The notes beneath the pieces are model-generated. The model ran no database searches and was not told the origin of the DNA. It saw only the letters and a list, made by a program, of their open reading frames with translations. From Candidatus Epulonipiscium sp. (GTDB lineage: Bacteria > Bacillota > Clostridia > Lachnospirales > JAAYNZ01), in NCBI GenBank assembly GCA_012524135.1, contig JAAYSE010000091.1, forward strand, positions 1 to 34,253: a stretch of 34,253 bases of DNA. Direction: 5' to 3'. Position 1 is the first letter of the stretch, and every line of letters starts with the position of its first letter. Positions 16,017 through 25,022 of the stretch are shown here, one piece after another. The position numbers and the translations under genes were made by a program.

Positions 16017-16975
16017 AAATGGATTATGCGGCCATTTATCCAGTGTTAATTGCATTTTTATTTAATTTATTATTAGGCCCTTTTGTAATTCCTTTTTTAA
16101 CAAAATTAAAATTAGGTCAATATGTTCGAGATGACGGTCCACAAAGTCATCTTAAAAAAGCAGGTACTCCCACTATGGGTGGTGTTATTATTTTAGGTAG
16201 TTTAGTCTTAACGAGTTTATTTTTTATACAAAGCTATAAAGAAATTATTCCTATTTTACTTTTAACGATAGGATTTGGAATCATAGGATTTATAGATGAT
16301 TATATTAAAGTAGTAATGAAACGATCGTTAGGATTAAAAGCATATCAAAAAATTATTGCACAATTATTAGTTACTGCTTTATTTGGATATTATCTTTTGA
16401 AATATACTAATATTGGAACAGAAGTATTCATTCCTTTTACAAGAGGAAAAACTATTGATTTTGGAATGGCTTTTATTCCTTTACTTATTTTTGGTATGTT
16501 AGGAACAGTAAATGGTGTAAACTTAACGGATGGACTAGATGGATTAGCAGCCAGTGTAACCGTATTAGTAGCAACTTTTTTTGCTGTTGTTAGTTGGGGA
16601 GAACATAGTACATTATTACCTATTACCTCTGCAGCTGTAGGAAGTTTATTAGGGTTTTTATTGTTTAATGCCCATCCTGCTCGGGTTTTCATGGGAGATA
16701 CAGGATCTTTAGCATTAGGTGGATTTGTAGCGGGAACCGCCTTTATGTTAAAAATGCCTTTATTTTTACCTATTGTTGGTTTTATTTATGTGATAGAAAG
16801 TCTTTCAGTTATTATTCAAGTATTATATTTTAAGAAAACGAAAAAACGTTTTTTTAAGATGGCACCTATTCATCATCATTTTGAATTGTCTGGTTGGCAA
16901 GAAACAAAAGTAGTGGCTGTTTTTTGTGTTTTGACAGCTATCTTTTGTTTAATTGGACTGCTTGGGTTACCATAA
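16013..16975 (+). CDS. mraY: Phospho-MurNAc-pentapeptide transferase (320 aa)
   Basis: MraY makes lipid I by transferring phospho-MurNAc-pentapeptide to undecaprenyl phosphate in the membrane. Conserved pieces are DDGPQSHLKKAGTPTMGG, GFIDDYIKV, the magnesium-binding NGVNLTDGLDGLA, NAHPARVFMGDTGSLALGG and the cytoplasmic KMAPIHHHFELSGW. About ten membrane helices are visible. It begins in an ATGA overlap with murF, with AGAGGTG upstream. It is followed after 24 bases by murD. Confidence 0.97.
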   Translation: MKMDYAAIYPVLIAFLFNLLLGPFVIPFLTKLKLGQYVRDDGPQSHLKKAGTPTMGGVIILGSLVLTSLFFIQSYKEIIPILLLTIGFGIIGFIDDYIKVVMKRSLGLKAYQKIIAQLLVTALFGYYLLKYTNIGTEVFIPFTRGKTIDFGMAFIPLLIFGMLGTVNGVNLTDGLDGLAASVTVLVATFFAVVSWGEHSTLLPITSAAVGSLLGFLLFNAHPARVFMGDTGSLALGGFVAGTAFMLKMPLFLPIVGFIYVIESLSVIIQVLYFKKTKKRFFKMAPIHHHFELSGWQETKVVAVFCVLTAIFCLIGLLGLP

Positions 16976-16999
16976 TCGAAAACAGGAGCGTGAAAATCA

Positions 17000-18379
17000 T
17001 TGAATCTAATGAATAAAAATATTTTAATTGTAGGTTTAGGGAAGAGTGGAATATCAGCCGGAATGTTATGTAAGCAATTAGGTGGTCAAGTTACTTTCTA
17101 TGATGGGAAAAGTCGTATTTCACTAGAACCTATAGTAACATCATTAGAACAGGAAGGATTTTCTTTTATTTTTCAAGAAATCAAGGAGATGGATTGGAAG
17201 ACGAAAGATCTTATTATTATGAGTCCTGGAGTACCGACTGATTTACCTTTTCTTCAACAGGCTAAAAAATATGGGATTTCTATTTTGGGAGAAATGGAAT
17301 TAGCCTATCAATTTTGTCATTTACCTATAATAGCTATTACTGGGACAAATGGTAAAACAACCACCACTACATTGGTAGGTGAAATATTTAAAAAAGTTCT
17401 CTCTTCTACTTATGTGGTTGGTAATATAGGGGTTCCTTTTTCAGAGCAAGTATTAAATATGGAGAAAAAAGGATATGTAGTAGCGGAAGTTAGTAGTTTT
17501 CAATTAGAAACAATTAAAAACTTTCATCCTTTAGTAAGTGCAGTATTAAATATTACACCCGATCACCTCAATCGTCATAAAACTTTTGATAAATATATAC
17601 AAACAAAAGAAAAAATTTTTATGAATCAAACGCAAGATGATTTTTTGGTCTTAAATGCGGATGATCCATATTGTATAGCAATGCAAGATAAAACCAAAGC
17701 AAAAAAAATTTATTTTAGTACACAAAAAGTCCTAAATGAAGGCATATATACCTTAAATGATGACATAATAATAGCTTGGAGAGGAAAAAAAATATCTTTG
17801 TGTTCGATTCATGATCTTATTATTGTAGGTGAACATAATGTACAAAATGTAATGGCTGCTGCAGCAATTGCTTTATGCCAAGGAGTAGATATTTCATTAG
17901 TTAGAGATGTCGTATGTTCTTTTAAAGGGGTAGAACATCGTATTGAATATGTTACTACTTGGAATGATGTACTGTATTATAATGATTCAAAAGGAACAAA
18001 CCCAGATGCAGCAATACGAGCTATTTATTCTATGCAACGTCCTATTGTATTGATTGGAGGAGGTATGGATAAAGGAGCTGATTTTACAACATGGGTTCAA
18101 GCTTTTAAGGGGAAAGTCAAGTATTTAATTTTATTAGGGGAAACATCTCATAAAATTGTACAAACAGCTCATCAACAAGGTTTTTTAAACATAACTCAAG
18201 TGCAAAATATGCAAGAGGCTGTAAAGTTAGCTCATCAAATAGCTAATGTGGGTGATTGTGTCTTATTATCTCCGGCTTGTGCTAGTTGGGATATGTATAC
18301 TAGTTATGAAGAGAGGGGGAATATTTTTAAGGAGGCAATTTTGAATTTAAAGGAGGGAGAGGATGAAAAAACCACGTAA
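17000..18379 (+). CDS. murD: UDP-MurNAc-L-alanine:D-glutamate ligase (459 aa, TTG start)
   Basis: MurD adds D-glutamate. It has an N-terminal Rossmann-type fold (ILIVGLGKSGISA), the ATP loop G115-T-N-G-K-T120, VVGNIGVPF, EVSSFQLE, NITPDHLNRH, YYNDSKGTNPDA, LIGGGMDKGADF and LLSPACASWDMY. The TTG at 17000 is preferred because GGAG (16985-16988) is about 11 bases upstream. The ATG at 17009 would be 20 bases from it. The gene's 3' end overlaps spoVE by 17 bases, which implies coupled translation. Confidence 0.95.
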   Translation: MNLMNKNILIVGLGKSGISAGMLCKQLGGQVTFYDGKSRISLEPIVTSLEQEGFSFIFQEIKEMDWKTKDLIIMSPGVPTDLPFLQQAKKYGISILGEMELAYQFCHLPIIAITGTNGKTTTTTLVGEIFKKVLSSTYVVGNIGVPFSEQVLNMEKKGYVVAEVSSFQLETIKNFHPLVSAVLNITPDHLNRHKTFDKYIQTKEKIFMNQTQDDFLVLNADDPYCIAMQDKTKAKKIYFSTQKVLNEGIYTLNDDIIIAWRGKKISLCSIHDLIIVGEHNVQNVMAAAAIALCQGVDISLVRDVVCSFKGVEHRIEYVTTWNDVLYYNDSKGTNPDAAIRAIYSMQRPIVLIGGGMDKGADFTTWVQAFKGKVKYLILLGETSHKIVQTAHQQGFLNITQVQNMQEAVKLAHQIANVGDCVLLSPACASWDMYTSYEERGNIFKEAILNLKEGEDEKTT

Positions 18380-19493
18380 ACAACTTCGTCGTTCTCCTAG
18401 TATACGTCAGTGTGACTTTACTATTTTATTTACTGTGGTTTTATTAGTTTGTTTTGGTATTGTTATGATTTTTAGTTCTAGTTATAATTATTCTTTGAAT
18501 CGCTATGGAGATCAGTTTTATTTTTTAAAAAGACAAATAATATGGTCTATTATCGGTTTTGGTGCCATGATGGTTATGATGAATTATGATTATCATAATC
18601 TTCGTAAATGGTCTGTTTTGTTATATTTATTTTCTATTATTACATTATTCTTAGTCTTATTAGTGGGTAAAGAAATTAATGGGGCGAAGAGATGGCTTGG
18701 GGTAGGGCCTATTGGTTTTCAACCTTCAGAAATTTCTAAATTGGGAGTCACGTTGTTTTTAAGTAATTTAGTTTCTTTAAATCGTAAAAAGTTAGATAAA
18801 TTTAAAGGTTTTATTTTTTATATGATCATTATTATGATTCCTGTTTTTTTGATTGTTATTGAGAATTTAAGTACAGCTATTGTGGTAATTGCTATTGGGG
18901 TTTGTATTTTATTTGTAGCTAGTCCTAAAATATGGTACTTTATTGCTATGTCAGTTCCAGTTGTTATAGCTGGTTTTTTTGCTATAAATTTAGAAAGCTT
19001 TCGTTATCGATTGGTTCGGATTCAAGCTTGGTTAGATCCGTGGAGTGATCCCTTACATTCTGGATATCAAACGATCCAATCCTTATATGCTGTTGGTTCA
19101 GGAGGCCTTTTTGGATTGGGTTTAGGGGAAAGTAGACAAAAATTAGGTTATATTCCAGAAGCTCATAATGATATTATATTTTCTATTGTATGTGAAGAAT
19201 TGGGGTTAGTAGGAGCTACTATCTTGTTATTATTATTTTTGATTTTAATTTGGCGTGGTATTAAAGTAGCTATTCAAGCTCCTGATTTATTTGGATCTTT
19301 TATTGTTACAGGCATTATCTGCCAGGTAGCTGTTCAAGTTTTGATTAATGTCTCTGTTATTACCAATACAATTCCTGTAACAGGAATGCCTCTACCTTTT
19401 ATTAGTTATGGAGGATCTTCTTTATTATTTCTTATGATTTCTATGGGAATTATGCTTAATGTTTCCAGACATTCCAATATTCCTAGAACTTAA
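18363..19493 (+). CDS. spoVE: SEDS glycosyltransferase, SpoVE/FtsW type (376 aa)
   Basis: SEDS proteins polymerise lipid II into glycan strands and pair with a class B PBP. Ten membrane helices can be traced. Family motifs are INGAKRWLGVGPIGFQPSEISKL, ENLSTAIVV, the large extracytoplasmic loop with SGGLFGLGLGESRQKLGYIPEAHNDIIF and EELG, and TGMPLPFISYGGSSL. It begins inside murD behind AAAGGAGGGAG. Its location matches spoVE of Bacillus, so partnership with SpoVD is likely. With no second SEDS gene here, it could also serve as FtsW in vegetative division. murG, usually next, is absent. Confidence 0.92.
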   Translation: MKKPRKQLRRSPSIRQCDFTILFTVVLLVCFGIVMIFSSSYNYSLNRYGDQFYFLKRQIIWSIIGFGAMMVMMNYDYHNLRKWSVLLYLFSIITLFLVLLVGKEINGAKRWLGVGPIGFQPSEISKLGVTLFLSNLVSLNRKKLDKFKGFIFYMIIIMIPVFLIVIENLSTAIVVIAIGVCILFVASPKIWYFIAMSVPVVIAGFFAINLESFRYRLVRIQAWLDPWSDPLHSGYQTIQSLYAVGSGGLFGLGLGESRQKLGYIPEAHNDIIFSIVCEELGLVGATILLLLFLILIWRGIKVAIQAPDLFGSFIVTGIICQVAVQVLINVSVITNTIPVTGMPLPFISYGGSSLLFLMISMGIMLNVSRHSNIPRT

Positions 19494-19616
19494 AAATATA
19501 AAAGTACTTTGCGGTTGATAGAACATCCCACACTTAAAGTGACCTGTCACAACTTGATGGCAGATGCATACACTGATTGTATAATTACCTTATATTTCCA
19601 GGGGGTGTTTTGTCAG
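19494..19616. other. Spacer in the usual position of murG
   Basis: These 123 bases between spoVE and murA hold no gene. They look less A/T-rich than the surroundings, contain GTGAC-CT-GTCAC (near 19538) and ATACA..TGTAT (near 19568-19582), and a TATAAT at 19580-19585. The only -35 candidate, TTGATG at 19554-19559, is 20 bases away, so a SigA promoter for murA is possible but not convincing. Confidence 0.45.
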
Positions 19617-20879
19617 ATGGGTAAATTTAGGATAGAGGGTGGGATTCCTTTACAAGGTGAAATACGTATTGGAGGGGCTAAAAATGCAGTTTTACCGATT
19701 TTAGCTGCTACAGTTTTATACCCTGGGATTACTTGTATTCATGATTGCCCAAAAATTATGGATGTACTAACAATGATTCGAATTTTAGAGAGCATAGGAT
19801 GTAAGATAAAATGGGAAGATCGAACATTGATTGTTGATACATCTACTGCATGTAATACAGAAATTCCTGCGGATTTAGTAAGTGAAATGCGTTCCTCTAT
19901 TATTTTATTGGGTTCGATTTTAGGCCGCTTTGGTAAAATAAAAATTTCTTATCCAGGTGGTTGTTCTATTGGACCTAGGCCCATTGATCTGCACTTAAAA
20001 GCGTTAAAGAAAATGGGAGTTCAAATTGAAGAGTATCATGGTTATATTACCTGCAAGGTTAAACAATTGCATGGAGAGAAGATTCATTTAGATTTTCCAA
20101 GTGTAGGAGCGACAGAAAATATTATGCTTGCAGCGATATTAGCCAAAGGAAGAACTATTATTTATAATCCTGCAAAAGAGCCAGAAATTGTAGATCTTCA
20201 AAATTTCTTAAATCAAATGGGAGCTACTATTCGGGGAGCCGGATCCCATATCATTACGATTGAAGGTGAATCCAAACTTTCTAGTATTGAATATACGGTA
20301 ATTCCAGATCGTATTATTACAGGAACTTACTTAGTAGCAGCTGCTATTAGTGGGGGAGAGGTATTATTATCCAATGTACAGCCTAAACATTTATATGCTG
20401 TAATTTCTAAATTAAGAGAAACAGGTTGTATAATTAAAGAAGATAAAAATTATATATATATTCAATCTCCTTCTAAATTACAAAGTGTTGGTACTATCCG
20501 TACTTATCCGCATCCAGGTTTTCCAACTGATATGCAGGCACAAATGATGGCTCTATTAGCAGTAGCACAAGGTACTAGTATTATTAGTGAAAATATATTT
20601 GAATCTCGATATAAGCATGCAGAAGAATTGATTCGGATGGGAGCTCATATACAGCTAGAAGGTAGGATTGCAATTATTACTGGAGTGAATAAGTTAATGG
20701 GAACTACTGTTCATGCAGAAGATTTAAGAGGTGGTGCTGCACTTATTTTAGCTGGATTATGTGCCGAAGGTGAAACGCTTGTCTATAATTCAAAACATAT
20801 AGAAAGAGGATATGAATGTATTGATAAAGATTTACAATCTTTAGGTGCTCGTATTCAAAAGATAAAAGAGGAACAATAA
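19617..20879 (+). CDS. murA: UDP-GlcNAc 1-carboxyvinyltransferase (420 aa)
   Basis: MurA transfers enolpyruvate from PEP to UDP-GlcNAc, the first committed step of peptidoglycan synthesis. The active site is intact: K22-N23 in GGAKNA, R92 in SEMRSS, and C116 in PGGCSIGPRP, the cysteine alkylated by fosfomycin. PHPGFPTDMQAQ and DLRGGAALILAGL are also present. The start at 19617 follows GGGGGTG (19601-19607) and fits the family N-terminus MGKFRIEGG. The frame stays open 36 codons further upstream, but that part is unlike MurA. Firmicutes often have two murA genes; which one this is cannot be told. Confidence 0.96.
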   Translation: MGKFRIEGGIPLQGEIRIGGAKNAVLPILAATVLYPGITCIHDCPKIMDVLTMIRILESIGCKIKWEDRTLIVDTSTACNTEIPADLVSEMRSSIILLGSILGRFGKIKISYPGGCSIGPRPIDLHLKALKKMGVQIEEYHGYITCKVKQLHGEKIHLDFPSVGATENIMLAAILAKGRTIIYNPAKEPEIVDLQNFLNQMGATIRGAGSHIITIEGESKLSSIEYTVIPDRIITGTYLVAAAISGGEVLLSNVQPKHLYAVISKLRETGCIIKEDKNYIYIQSPSKLQSVGTIRTYPHPGFPTDMQAQMMALLAVAQGTSIISENIFESRYKHAEELIRMGAHIQLEGRIAIITGVNKLMGTTVHAEDLRGGAALILAGLCAEGETLVYNSKHIERGYECIDKDLQSLGARIQKIKEEQ

Positions 20880-20892
20880 GAGGTGGATTCAT

Positions 20893-21642
20893 ATGGGGAA
20901 AATGATACCTTTTCCTAAAAAAAAATCAAAAAGAACGCTATCTATATCTATATTATCAATGATAATTAGTATTGCTACTTTTTTTTCTATCATTCTTATA
21001 TCACCTATATTTACCCTTAAACAAATTGAGGTATTAGGAAATGAGAGATATTCAATAGAAGAAATTTTGGATCGTTTGCATATTCAAGAGGGAATGAATG
21101 TATTTGGTTTTATAATGAATAATGAAATAAAAAAATTTAAAAATGATCCTTATATTGAAAAGATAGATATCAAGTTGGATTTTCCACATCAAGTCCAGAT
21201 TAATATTATAGAGCGAAAAGCAATAGGATATGTTCCTTATATGGGAGCATATCTATCTATTGATAAAGATGGACGAGTTTTAGAAACAACAAATCAACTT
21301 GATTTTCCTTTACCGTTAGTCGTTGGATTACAGTTCCAAGGATTTTCTTTGGGGGATATTTTGATTGTTGAACAAGAAGAGATTTTTGATGTTATTTTAA
21401 AAATTTCACAAACAATGTTTAAATATGATATCTTAGATAAGATGGTTAAGATTGATATTAATAGTTCAAAAGATATACAACTTCAAATAGGCAATATTCA
21501 TGTTTTATTAGGTGGTATTCAAGAATATGATTATAAAATTCGTGCGTTATTACAAATATTAAAATATATTCCGAAAGAAGATAAAGGATTTTTAGACTTA
21601 AGTGATACAAGTAAGCCATTTGTATTTAAATATTTGACATAA
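20893..21642 (+). CDS. ftsQ: Cell division protein FtsQ/DivIB type (249 aa)
   Basis: This bitopic division protein has a short basic cytoplasmic tail (about 1-16), one membrane helix (17-37) and a POTRA domain beginning TLKQIEVLGNERYSIEEIL and running to about residue 112. The FtsQ-type beta domain follows, with ERKAIGYVPYMGAYLSIDKDGRVLE and the late LGGIQEYDYKIRALLQIL. It scaffolds FtsL and DivIC at the septum. AAGAGGTGG precedes the ATG, 13 bases after murA. A 254-bp regulatory gap then separates it from ftsZ. Confidence 0.9.
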   Translation: MGKMIPFPKKKSKRTLSISILSMIISIATFFSIILISPIFTLKQIEVLGNERYSIEEILDRLHIQEGMNVFGFIMNNEIKKFKNDPYIEKIDIKLDFPHQVQINIIERKAIGYVPYMGAYLSIDKDGRVLETTNQLDFPLPLVVGLQFQGFSLGDILIVEQEEIFDVILKISQTMFKYDILDKMVKIDINSSKDIQLQIGNIHVLLGGIQEYDYKIRALLQILKYIPKEDKGFLDLSDTSKPFVFKYLT

Positions 21643-21707
21643 ATCATATAATCAATTAATAAAAAAAGAATAAATATAATTTACTTGCAAAAAAAAGGTA
21701 AATCATA

Positions 21708-21736
21708 TTGAATATTTATAGAAAAAAGGCTATGAT
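21708..21736 (+). promoter_or_regulatory. ftsZ upstream promoter with duplicated -10
   Basis: TTGAAT (21708-21713), 17-base spacer, TATGAT (21731-21736). The TATGAT is the first part of the 12-mer TATGATATAATA, which is repeated 17 bases downstream. Confidence 0.6.
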
Positions 21737-21759
21737 ATAATAGAGAATATGATATAATA
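21731..21759. repeat. 12-bp direct repeat, 17-bp period (ftsZ promoter region)
   Basis: TATGATATAATA occurs at 21731-21742 and again exactly at 21748-21759. Each copy contains a TATAAT. Confidence 0.8.
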
Positions 21760-21772
21760 AGGTGTAAAACAA

Positions 21773-21810
21773 AAGGAATTTTATTATTCTATATACATAA
21801 GGAATTTTAT
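21773..21810. repeat. Second 12-bp direct repeat, 26-bp period (ftsZ promoter region)
   Basis: AAGGAATTTTAT occurs at 21773-21784 and 21799-21810, between the two putative ftsZ promoters. Confidence 0.75.
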
Positions 21811-21816
21811 ACAAAT

Positions 21817-21846
21817 TTGACAATAAATAATATTATTATCTACGGT
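21817..21846 (+). promoter_or_regulatory. ftsZ proximal promoter with consensus -35
   Basis: A perfect TTGACA (21817-21822), 18-base spacer, then TACGGT (21841-21846), a weak -10. A hairpin TCTTTTC/GAAAAGA (21849-21868) lies in the leader before ftsZ. Confidence 0.5.
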
Positions 21847-21896
21847 ATTCTTTTCTATTAAGAAAAGATTAAGACATTGTAAACGAAGGGGGACTT

Positions 21897-23027
21897 ATGA
21901 TGCTAGAATTTGATGTTACAGATGAAATGATTGCTCAAATAAAAGTCATAGGGGTAGGCGGTGGAGGAAATAATGCGGTGGATCGTATGATTGAAGAAAA
22001 TCTTACAGGTGTAGAATTTATTACAGTCAATACAGATAAACAGGCTTTAAATCGTTCTGCATCCTCTATTAAAATACAAATAGGGGACAAACTTACAAAG
22101 GGACTGGGTGCTGGTGCAAATCCTGATATTGGAGCAAAAGCAGCAGAAGAAAGTAAAGAAGAAATTAGTAAAGCTATAAAAGGAGCCGATATGGTTTTTG
22201 TTACAGCAGGAATGGGTGGCGGTACAGGAACAGGAGCAGCGCCAATTATTGCGGGTATAGCAAAAGAAGCAGGTATACTAACGGTGGGAGTGGTTACGAA
22301 GCCTTTTAGTTTTGAAGGACGAAAACGAATGCAAAATGCAGAAAAAGGGATTCAAGCATTAAAAGAAAATGTAGATACATTAATTACCATTCCTAATGAT
22401 AAGTTACTTCAAATTATTGATAAAAAAACAACTATGATTGATGCTTTTAAAAAAGCGGATGAAGTATTACGTCAAGGGGTGCAAGGTATTTCTGATTTAA
22501 TTTCAAATCCGGGAATTATTAACTTAGACTTTGCAGATGTAAGAACCATTATGTCGGATAAAGGTATTGCTCATATGGGAATTGGACAGGCTTCTGGTGA
22601 AAATAAGACAGAGTTAGCAGCAAAAATGGCTATTTCTAGTCCCTTGTTAGATACTACTATTGATGGTGCAAGAGGAGTATTAATTAATATTAGTGGTGGT
22701 ATGAATTTAGGTTTATTAGAAGCAAATGAAGCAGCTAATTTAATTCGAGAAGCTGTGGATCCAGAAGCTGAAATTATTTTTGGTACAACCATTAATGAAG
22801 AATTAGGTGACGAAGTTATTGTTACTGTTATAGCTACAGGTTTTGAACATGTTTTTGCACCATCTTACCGTAAGGATTCTAGAACTGCTACTTCTTCATC
22901 TTCTTTACAAGAAAATGAAGAACAAAACCAAGAACAAAAAGATGTTAAAGAATTTCAGGAAAGAGATTCACAAGAGGATGCTGGATTTATTGATATTCCA
23001 GTATTTCTTCAAAGAAGAAGAAGGTAG
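21897..23027 (+). CDS. ftsZ: Cell division GTPase FtsZ (376 aa)
   Basis: FtsZ is the tubulin homologue that forms the division ring and the polar septum in sporulation. The GTP-binding signature G107-G-G-T-G-T-G113, the N-terminal [15 protein letters not shown], and [14 protein letters not shown] are all intact. The T7 region and C-terminal subdomain are normal. After a charged linker (about 325-360), the protein ends in the conserved tail peptide [11 protein letters not shown] that binds FtsA and SepF. AGGGGG lies just upstream; either of the adjacent ATGs (21897 or 21900) could be used. It has its own multi-promoter region and terminator. Confidence 0.98.
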   Translation: MMLEFDVTDEMIAQIKVIGVGGGGNNAVDRMIEENLTGVEFITVNTDKQALNRSASSIKIQIGDKLTKGLGAGANPDIGAKAAEESKEEISKAIKGADMVFVTAGMGGGTGTGAAPIIAGIAKEAGILTVGVVTKPFSFEGRKRMQNAEKGIQALKENVDTLITIPNDKLLQIIDKKTTMIDAFKKADEVLRQGVQGISDLISNPGIINLDFADVRTIMSDKGIAHMGIGQASGENKTELAAKMAISSPLLDTTIDGARGVLINISGGMNLGLLEANEAANLIREAVDPEAEIIFGTTINEELGDEVIVTVIATGFEHVFAPSYRKDSRTATSSSSLQENEEQNQEQKDVKEFQERDSQEDAGFIDIPVFLQRRRR

Positions 23028-23050
23028 TAAAAATAAAATAAAAAAACCTC

Positions 23051-23083
23051 AAAAGATGTGCCTTATTGTCGCATCTTTTTTTT
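23051..23083 (+). terminator. Terminator after ftsZ
   Basis: AAAAGATGTG (23051-23060) pairs with CGCATCTTTT (23070-23079), including one wobble, around a nine-base loop. T's continue to 23083. Confidence 0.88.
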
Positions 23084-23097
23084 ATGAGTTCAGTTAT

Positions 23098-23131
23098 TTT
23101 GACAAAAAATGGATGATATCTTTGCTATAAT
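23098..23131 (+). promoter_or_regulatory. spoIIGA promoter with 21-bp spacing and overlapping 0A-like box
   Basis: A perfect TTGACA (23099-23104) and a perfect TATAAT (23126-23131) are 21 bases apart, too long for ordinary SigA use. The Bacillus spoIIG promoter has the same oddity (22 bp) and is switched on by Spo0A~P. The -35 lies in TTTGACA, the reverse complement of TGTCAAA, one mismatch from the 0A-box TGTCGAA. Confidence 0.7.
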
Positions 23132-23201
23132 AAGCATATAGAAAAAATAAATAGAATATGTATAAATGAAAGAGTTTTCATAAGAAAGGTAGAAGAGGGG
23201 A

Positions 23202-24101
23202 ATGAAAGTTTATGCGGATATTCTTTTTCTTATAAATTGGATTATGGATTTTTTTATATTATGGGTAGTATCAAAATTAATGAAAAAGTCTATTCCTTCT
23301 CGCCGTATTATTATAGGAGCAGGTATAGGTGCTTTATTACATGGAGCTATGTTTTTTCTTCCTTATTTACATAGAGTCTATAATGTATTAGGTTTTTTTG
23401 CATTAGCGATGATTATGGTTACGTTTACTTTTAGACCAATAACAGGGAGAGAATTTTTAAATCTTCTTATAGCTCTTCATGTCATTGCTGTTGCTATTGG
23501 TGGAATGGCAGTAGCTTTATTTTATTATACGAAGGTAGGATTTATTTTAAGAAAAAATATTGTTCATGGAATACAAGATTTTCCTATTCATATTTTGTTA
23601 TTAGCTATTATAATATCTTACATTTTATTAAAAATAACGTATTTTTGGATATCACGATATGTTAAAAGCAAAACGTATTATCCTATTTGTATTTATTTTA
23701 ATGGTTATAAGGTTCATGTTAATGCATTAATGGATACAGGTAATAGTTTATATGATCCATTGACTCATATACCAGTTATTATTGTTGAATTTATTACTCT
23801 TCAAAAATTTTTACCGGAGAGTTTGCAATTTTTATTTATGGAAAAACAAGAAGATAATTTAGAAATAGTTACTAAAATATTAGAAGAAAGTCAAGAGGAA
23901 CAGTTAAAAATTCGTATGATACCTTTTTCTTCTCTAGGTACTCCTAATGGTATGTTGATTGGATTTAAACCTGATTATGTAGATATTTGTTTTAAAAAAG
24001 GTGTAGCTGTATCTAAAGAAGTTGTTATTGGAATTTATAATCATACTTTGTCTTCAGATAATACTTACCAAGCTTTATTACATCCAGATATTATTCAGTA
24101 A
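23202..24101 (+). CDS. spoIIGA: Pro-sigma-E processing protease SpoIIGA (299 aa)
   Basis: SpoIIGA is a membrane-bound aspartic protease that cleaves pro-SigE in the mother cell after a signal from the forespore. Five N-terminal helices (to about residue 150) are followed by a soluble protease domain with the catalytic D178-T-G180 in ALMDTGNSLYDP. The late IPFSSLGTPNGMLIGFKPD block is typical. The length is normal. AGAGGGGA precedes the ATG. Its substrate gene sigE is next, though 143 bp away rather than nearly touching as in Bacillus. Confidence 0.94.
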   Translation: MKVYADILFLINWIMDFFILWVVSKLMKKSIPSRRIIIGAGIGALLHGAMFFLPYLHRVYNVLGFFALAMIMVTFTFRPITGREFLNLLIALHVIAVAIGGMAVALFYYTKVGFILRKNIVHGIQDFPIHILLLAIIISYILLKITYFWISRYVKSKTYYPICIYFNGYKVHVNALMDTGNSLYDPLTHIPVIIVEFITLQKFLPESLQFLFMEKQEDNLEIVTKILEESQEEQLKIRMIPFSSLGTPNGMLIGFKPDYVDICFKKGVAVSKEVVIGIYNHTLSSDNTYQALLHPDIIQ

Positions 24102-24244
24102 AAATTTTATAAATAGTTGCTGTTGATATTTAAATTTTAACTTTTTAACTATTTTAATGGATGAGACTTAATATTTATATTTATTTTTCTAGCAAAAAAT
24201 AAAAGATTATTATATCTACTAATAAAAAAGAAAGGAGAAGAAGG

Positions 24245-24988
24245 ATGAAGATAAAAGGAATAATGGATATAAAAATAAAATTTCGACTTTGGTTTTATAA
24301 TATGGGAAGAAAAATGGGATTTTATAAAGCAGATACTATTTATTATATAGGAGGTAGCCAAGTATTACCTCCTCCTTTAAAAAGTGATGAAGAAGCGTAT
24401 CTATTAGATAAATTAGGTGGCGAAGAAGATGTTGCTACTAAGTCTATTTTAATTGAAAGAAATTTAAGATTGGTAGTATATATTGCAAGGAAGTTTGAAA
24501 ATACAGGAATTGGAGTAGAAGATTTAATATCTATTGGATCGATTGGTTTAATTAAGGCTATTAATACTTTTAATCCAGAAAGAAAAATAAAATTGGCTAC
24601 CTATGCCTCACGATGTATTGAAAATGAAATTTTAATGTATTTACGTAAAAACAATAAAATTAAAACAGAAATTTCTATTGATGAACCTTTAAATGTAGAT
24701 TGGGATGGAAATGAACTCCTTTTATCTGATATTTTAGGTACCGATCAAGATATTATTTATCGTAATCTTGAAGATGAAGTAGATCGACAATTATTAGCAA
24801 AAGCTATAAATAAATTAAATCAGAGAGAGAAGGTTATTGTACAATTACGATTTGGTTTAACCAAAGAAGGAATTGAGAAAACACAAAAAGAAGTAGCAGA
24901 TCTTCTGGGAATTTCTCAATCTTATATTTCTAGATTAGAGAAAAAAATTATCGTGCGTTTAAAAAAGGAAATAACTAGAATGATGTGA
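24245..24988 (+). CDS. sigE: Sporulation sigma factor SigE, pro-form (247 aa)
   Basis: SigE directs early mother-cell transcription. A basic, amphipathic pro-sequence ([17 protein letters not shown]) precedes the conserved [13 protein letters not shown] segment where SpoIIGA cleaves. Region 2 ([51 protein letters not shown]) and region 4 ([19 protein letters not shown]) follow. AAAGGAG at 24231-24237 supports ATG 24245. A second in-frame ATG at 24263 gives the same numbering as Bacillus SigE but lacks good spacing, so the pro-sequence may be six residues longer here. Confidence 0.96.
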   Translation: MKIKGIMDIKIKFRLWFYNMGRKMGFYKADTIYYIGGSQVLPPPLKSDEEAYLLDKLGGEEDVATKSILIERNLRLVVYIARKFENTGIGVEDLISIGSIGLIKAINTFNPERKIKLATYASRCIENEILMYLRKNNKIKTEISIDEPLNVDWDGNELLLSDILGTDQDIIYRNLEDEVDRQLLAKAINKLNQREKVIVQLRFGLTKEGIEKTQKEVADLLGISQSYISRLEKKIIVRLKKEITRMM

Positions 24989-24994
24989 GTAGAT

Positions 24995-25022
24995 GTATAA
25001 ATTAATATCCTCTGGTAATGAT
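24995..25022 (+). promoter_or_regulatory. Possible SigF-type promoter of sigG
   Basis: GTATA (24995-24999), 14 bases, then GGTAATGAT (25014-25022), one mismatch from the GGNNANANT-type -10 used by SigF. In Bacillus sigG (spoIIIG) is SigF-dependent, so position supports it. Confidence 0.35.

Noticed and set aside
19509-19616. 36-codon N-terminal extension of MurA
   Set aside because: It does not resemble MurA, and the ribosome binding site GGGGGTG supports the start at 19617.
22843-23130. Open frame overlapping the end of ftsZ and its terminator
   Set aside because: Another frame of the ftsZ tail, reading through the hairpin; no ribosome binding site and lysine/asparagine-rich nonsense composition.
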